Part shown: piece by piece, positions 61,418 through 64,000 of the stretch
How positions within the stretch are numbered: the stretch's first letter is position 1
Layout: each line of letters opens with the position of its first letter
From: Pseudobacter sp051955275
Lineage (GTDB): Bacteria > Bacteroidota > Bacteroidia > Chitinophagales > Chitinophagaceae
DNA length: 64,000 bases
Assembly: GCF_051955275.1 (NCBI RefSeq)
Contig: NZ_JBQCGW010000171.1
Span: 27,668 to 91,667 of the forward strand
Direction: 5' to 3'
The notes under the pieces: model-generated
Databases searched by the model: none
Told to the model about the DNA's origin: nothing
Seen by the model: the letters and a program-made list of their open reading frames with translations, nothing else
Made by a program: the position numbers and the translations under genes

Positions 61418-62284
61418 TTATAAACGTTGGTATACCCTTACCCAGTCAACCTCAAATCTGCGTGGGAATGTAGTGTTTTCAGGATTTCCTCCGTTTTGGC
61501 CGCCGATGGCGAGGTTCAGCAACATATAATGTGGTTGTTTGAATCCATTGAATCCGGAGCCGTCTTTATTCACCAGGGCTTCCATGGGGACTTTATTCAA
61601 CAACTGGTCATCGAGATACAGCGCAATGAATGAATCGGTCCAGTCCATGCGCCAAACGTGAAATTTGCTGGCCCAGTCAATGCCACCCAGTGAGTCGGTA
61701 GAAAAGATATTGCTATGCCATTCCGTTCTGTTATCCTTGCCGAGCAAAGCGATGTTCGCCAGCAGCTTTTTACGATAATATTCCATTATATCGATCTCGC
61801 CATTGGCTGGCCAGTTCCTGGTAACGCCAAGTGTCCACCAGGCTGGCCATAATCCATCGCTGATATCGATGCGGCCTCTCATTTCGAAACGTCCATATTG
61901 CCATTGGCCTTTGCCGGCTGTAATAAGGCAGGATGAGGTATACCCGGCAGCCGGGTATTTCCTGCGCCAGTCAGTTGAGCCTGCTGTATATCCTGGATTG
62001 GGTTTGTCTTCCCTGCGAGCTTCTATCACCAGCACTCCTTTTTCGCAACGTGCATTTTCCGGCTGATACCATTGCTGTTCTTCATTACGTACAAGGCCAT
62101 ACTCATAGTTCCATTTGGAAGTGTCGGGGTGGCCGGCATTGTTGAATTCATCCGACCATACCAGTAGGTATCCTTCTCCGGAATATTTCGATGCGGCAGA
62201 ATGACTGCTTACAGATGATTTTGGTGAACTGCAGGCCATCGATAACAACAATGGCAAAGATGCACAGGCAAACGGAATTCTCAT
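61418..62284 (-). CDS. GH16 family glucanase-like lipoprotein
   Basis: 288 residues from ATG 62284; the open frame extends to 62335. Lipobox LSMAC gives a lipoprotein. The GH16 core motif is EIDIMEYY (nucleophile and acid/base Glu), with WKLVWSDEFN-like LLVWSDEFNNAG near the start and GGNPENTTFPRRFEVDWVRV near the end. Cleaves beta-1,3 or mixed-linkage glucans, or related galactans, outside the cell. Confidence 0.9.
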   Translation of the reverse strand: MRIPFACASLPLLLSMACSSPKSSVSSHSAASKYSGEGYLLVWSDEFNNAGHPDTSKWNYEYGLVRNEEQQWYQPENARCEKGVLVIEARREDKPNPGYTAGSTDWRRKYPAAGYTSSCLITAGKGQWQYGRFEMRGRIDISDGLWPAWWTLGVTRNWPANGEIDIMEYYRKKLLANIALLGKDNRTEWHSNIFSTDSLGGIDWASKFHVWRMDWTDSFIALYLDDQLLNKVPMEALVNKDGSGFNGFKQPHYMLLNLAIGGQNGGNPENTTFPRRFEVDWVRVYQRL

Positions 62285-62305
62285 ATGGTGTGTTATTCGT
62301 TCCGT

Positions 62306-62336
62306 TAAATCTAACAAAAAATGATTGTAAAGCAAA
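62306..62336 (-). promoter_or_regulatory. Candidate GH16 promoter
   Basis: On the minus strand TTTG (62333-62336), 19 bases, TAGATTTA (62306-62313; 7 of 8 matches). Spacing is ideal. The -33 element overlaps the metY terminator. Confidence 0.45.
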
Positions 62337-62370
62337 AGGTGCCTCCTGTTATGAAGACACCTTTTGCTTT
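62329..62370 (-). terminator. metY terminator
   Basis: 13-base arms AAAGCAAAAGGTG/CACCTTTTGCTTT, followed on the minus strand by ACAATCATTTTTTG. Confidence 0.75.
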
Positions 62371-62382
62371 AATAGATGAAGC

Positions 62383-63684
62383 TTATCCTTTTTTGAAAGC
62401 TGCTATAAGATCGTCCTTGATATCTTCAATATGCTCTATACCCAGCGAGATACGCAATAAGCCTGGTTCCACACCAGCGGAGTGCTGCTCCGCTTCTGTC
62501 AATTGCTGGTGGGTGGTAGTGGCCGGATGAATGATCAGTGTTTTGGCATCTCCCACATTTGCAAGGTGACTGATCAATTGCAGATTGTTCACCAGTTTGT
62601 CTGCGGCTTCATTGCCACCTTTTACCTTGAACGATAATACGCCGCCAAAACCATTGCGTAAATATTTTTTGGCCAGTTGATGGTATTTGTTATTGGGCAG
62701 GCCCGGGTAGTTTACATATTCTACCTGTGGATGCGACTGTAACCATTCGGCCAGTGCGAGTGCATTATCTACTGTGCGTTGCACACGCAGGCTGAGCGTT
62801 TCCAGTCCTTGCAGGAACAGGAAAGCATTGAAAGGAGCGAGGGCAGGTCCCAGACTGCGCAGTCCTGTTACGCGTGCGCGGATGATGTATGCGATATTTC
62901 CGAATGGACCATCGGTACCGAATATGTCCCAGAATTTCATATTATGATAGGCTTCATCCGGCTCAGTATAATATCCGAATTTTCCATTGCCCCAGTTGAA
63001 ATTTCCCGCATCTACGATCACGCCTCCGATGCTGGTCCCATGACCTCCGATCCATTTGGTGGCAGATTCCACGATCACGTTGGCGCCGTAGTCGATAGGG
63101 CGGCAGAGGTAACCGGCTGCGCCGAAAGTGTTGTCTACGATCAACGGGATCTTGTGTTTCTGTGCGATCTCAGCAAGCCGTTCAAAATCAGGAACGCTGA
63201 AAGCCGGATTGCCAATGGTTTCCACATAGAGCGCTCGTGTACGGTCATTGATCTTTGCTTCAAAATCAGCGGGATTGTCGCCGTCTGCAAATTTTGCTTC
63301 GAAGCCCAGCCTTTTGAGGCTCACCTTGAACTGGTTATAGGTGCCACCATAGAGGAAGGAGGATGCCACGATATTGTCGCCCTGCTGCAGGATATTCTGC
63401 AATGCGAGGAACTGTGCCGATTGTCCTGAAGCGGTGGCCAGCGCGCCCACGCCACCGGCAAGCGCCGCGATCCTCTTCTCAAACACATCGGTGGTGGGGT
63501 TCATGATGCGTGTATAGATATTGCCGAACTCTTTCAGTCCAAACAGGTTGGCTGCATGCTCGGCGCTGTCGAATACATACGATGTTGTCTGGTAAAGCGG
63601 TACTGCCCTTGCTTTGGTAACGGGATCAGGTGTCTGGCCTGCATGGACCTGCAGGGTTTCGAAACGTAGGTTTTGCTGCGACAT
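62383..63684 (-). CDS. metY: O-acetylhomoserine sulfhydrylase (MetY)
   Basis: 433 residues, the MetY length (longer than MetB/MetC at about 390). Starts with TLQVHAGQTPDPVTKARAVPLYQTTSY; the PLP-binding Lys is in SATKWIGGHGTSIGG; further NPTTDVFEKRIAALAGG. Makes homocysteine from O-acetylhomoserine and sulfide. Cytosolic PLP enzyme. A palindromic site upstream suggests repression. Confidence 0.92.
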   Translation of the reverse strand: MSQQNLRFETLQVHAGQTPDPVTKARAVPLYQTTSYVFDSAEHAANLFGLKEFGNIYTRIMNPTTDVFEKRIAALAGGVGALATASGQSAQFLALQNILQQGDNIVASSFLYGGTYNQFKVSLKRLGFEAKFADGDNPADFEAKINDRTRALYVETIGNPAFSVPDFERLAEIAQKHKIPLIVDNTFGAAGYLCRPIDYGANVIVESATKWIGGHGTSIGGVIVDAGNFNWGNGKFGYYTEPDEAYHNMKFWDIFGTDGPFGNIAYIIRARVTGLRSLGPALAPFNAFLFLQGLETLSLRVQRTVDNALALAEWLQSHPQVEYVNYPGLPNNKYHQLAKKYLRNGFGGVLSFKVKGGNEAADKLVNNLQLISHLANVGDAKTLIIHPATTTHQQLTEAEQHSAGVEPGLLRISLGIEHIEDIKDDLIAAFKKG

Positions 63685-63710
63685 GATGATTGTTTTTTAA
63701 TCTCTATAAA

Positions 63711-63724
63711 TTTAGTAGACTAAA
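63711..63724. promoter_or_regulatory. Candidate operator upstream of metY
   Basis: TTTAGT-AG-ACTAAA is an inverted repeat of 6-2-6, overlapping the likely promoter (TAAATTTA on the minus strand next to it). Consistent with repression by a sulfur-metabolism regulator. Confidence 0.5.
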
Positions 63725-63765
63725 ATCATATTGCAGGGGTTTGCCAGTTCTTTTTTTTGAAGTTT

Positions 63766-64000
63766 TTATTTCTTGAAAATCAGGCGGTGCACCTGTGTGC
63801 CTTTGGTTTTATTGATTATTCTGATCACATACACCCCTGTGTTCAGGCCATTCAGATCAACGGTAGCGGAGGAGGTGAACTGCTGTACGCCGCGTACCTG
63901 GTGGCCGCTGGCATTCAGAATACTCAGCTCGAAGCGCGCAAACCCGCCACTGTACCTGATTTGCAACTCACCGGCAACCGGGTTGGGGCCGATGTGCAAC
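63766..64000 (-). CDS. C-terminal part of a T9SS-sorted protein (5' end outside window)
   Basis: About 78 residues visible; the frame stays open to the right edge. GPNPVAGELQIRY and GLNTGVYVIRIINKTKG match the type A C-terminal sorting domain, and the end is a basic FKK. The passenger part is not in the window. Confidence 0.8.
   Translation of the reverse strand, partial: LHIGPNPVAGELQIRYSGGFARFELSILNASGHQVRGVQQFTSSATVDLNGLNTGVYVIRIINKTKGTQVHRLIFKK

Overview
The window is chromosomal DNA of a member of the Bacteroidota, most likely family Chitinophagaceae. The evidence is SusC/SusD-type TonB-dependent uptake, FecI/FecR-type regulation, several proteins with C-terminal type IX secretion (T9SS) sorting tails, family-typical domains (DUF2911, DUF3810, DUF6580, DUF6520-like, PIG-L plus amidotransferase-like fusions), and promoters of the Bacteroidota form (TTTG, about 19 bases, TAnnTTTG) with little Shine-Dalgarno signal. 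No tRNA, rRNA, CRISPR array or insertion sequence was recognised.

Layout. 1-6.7 kb: a plus-strand run with the 3' part of an M14 carboxypeptidase-like gene, a PIG-L deacetylase, two very small membrane proteins and a sodium:solute symporter, chained by ATGA overlaps. 6.9-10.6 kb (minus): a DUF2911 protein, a sigma factor with a membrane anti-sigma-like/TonB-domain partner, and an unrecognised protein. 10.7-18.3 kb (minus): a heavy-metal RND efflux locus (response regulator, histidine kinase, TolC-like, adaptor, CusA/CzcA-like pump) whose pump gene carries an in-frame TAA. 18.4-24.3 kb: housekeeping genes (xerD, YkgJ-like, YraN, manA, an AhpD-like/AhpC peroxide-defence pair with a striking palindromic operator, a DUF6580 membrane protein). 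Four copies of a hairpin REP-like element lie between 6.6 and 24.5 kb, two of them fused to near-identical terminators.

24.7-38.7 kb: a secreted T9SS protein, an OmpA/PD40 protein, rnhA, a biotin-dependent carboxylase beta subunit, DUF3810, an AT-rich 1022-residue NACHT/STAND-like ATPase with a pentapeptide-repeat tail (a candidate defence gene), dcd, a phosphopantetheinyl transferase and a DUF2130 protein. 38.9-45.5 kb: a tight six-gene operon of three phage-tail-collar (MdpB-like) proteins, a cytosolic periplasmic-binding-protein-like protein, a formyltransferase-fold enzyme and a large T9SS-exported protein with a SprB repeat. This is the best candidate for an undescribed surface system.

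45.7-52.7 kb: a sigma/FecR/SusC/SusD uptake locus with no degradative enzyme beside it and a large hairpin in front of susC. 53.0-54.8 kb (minus): two paralogous secreted Cys-patterned small proteins, a MauE/DoxX-like redox membrane protein and a small ORF. 55.2-57.8 kb: an ankyrin-repeat protein and a signal-less GH43-like protein. 58-64 kb (minus): a His/Cys-rich membrane protein, a CPBP protease, a lipoprotein, a fatty-acid-hydroxylase family protein, a GH16 lipoprotein, metY with a palindromic operator, and the C-terminal tail of another T9SS cargo that runs off the window.
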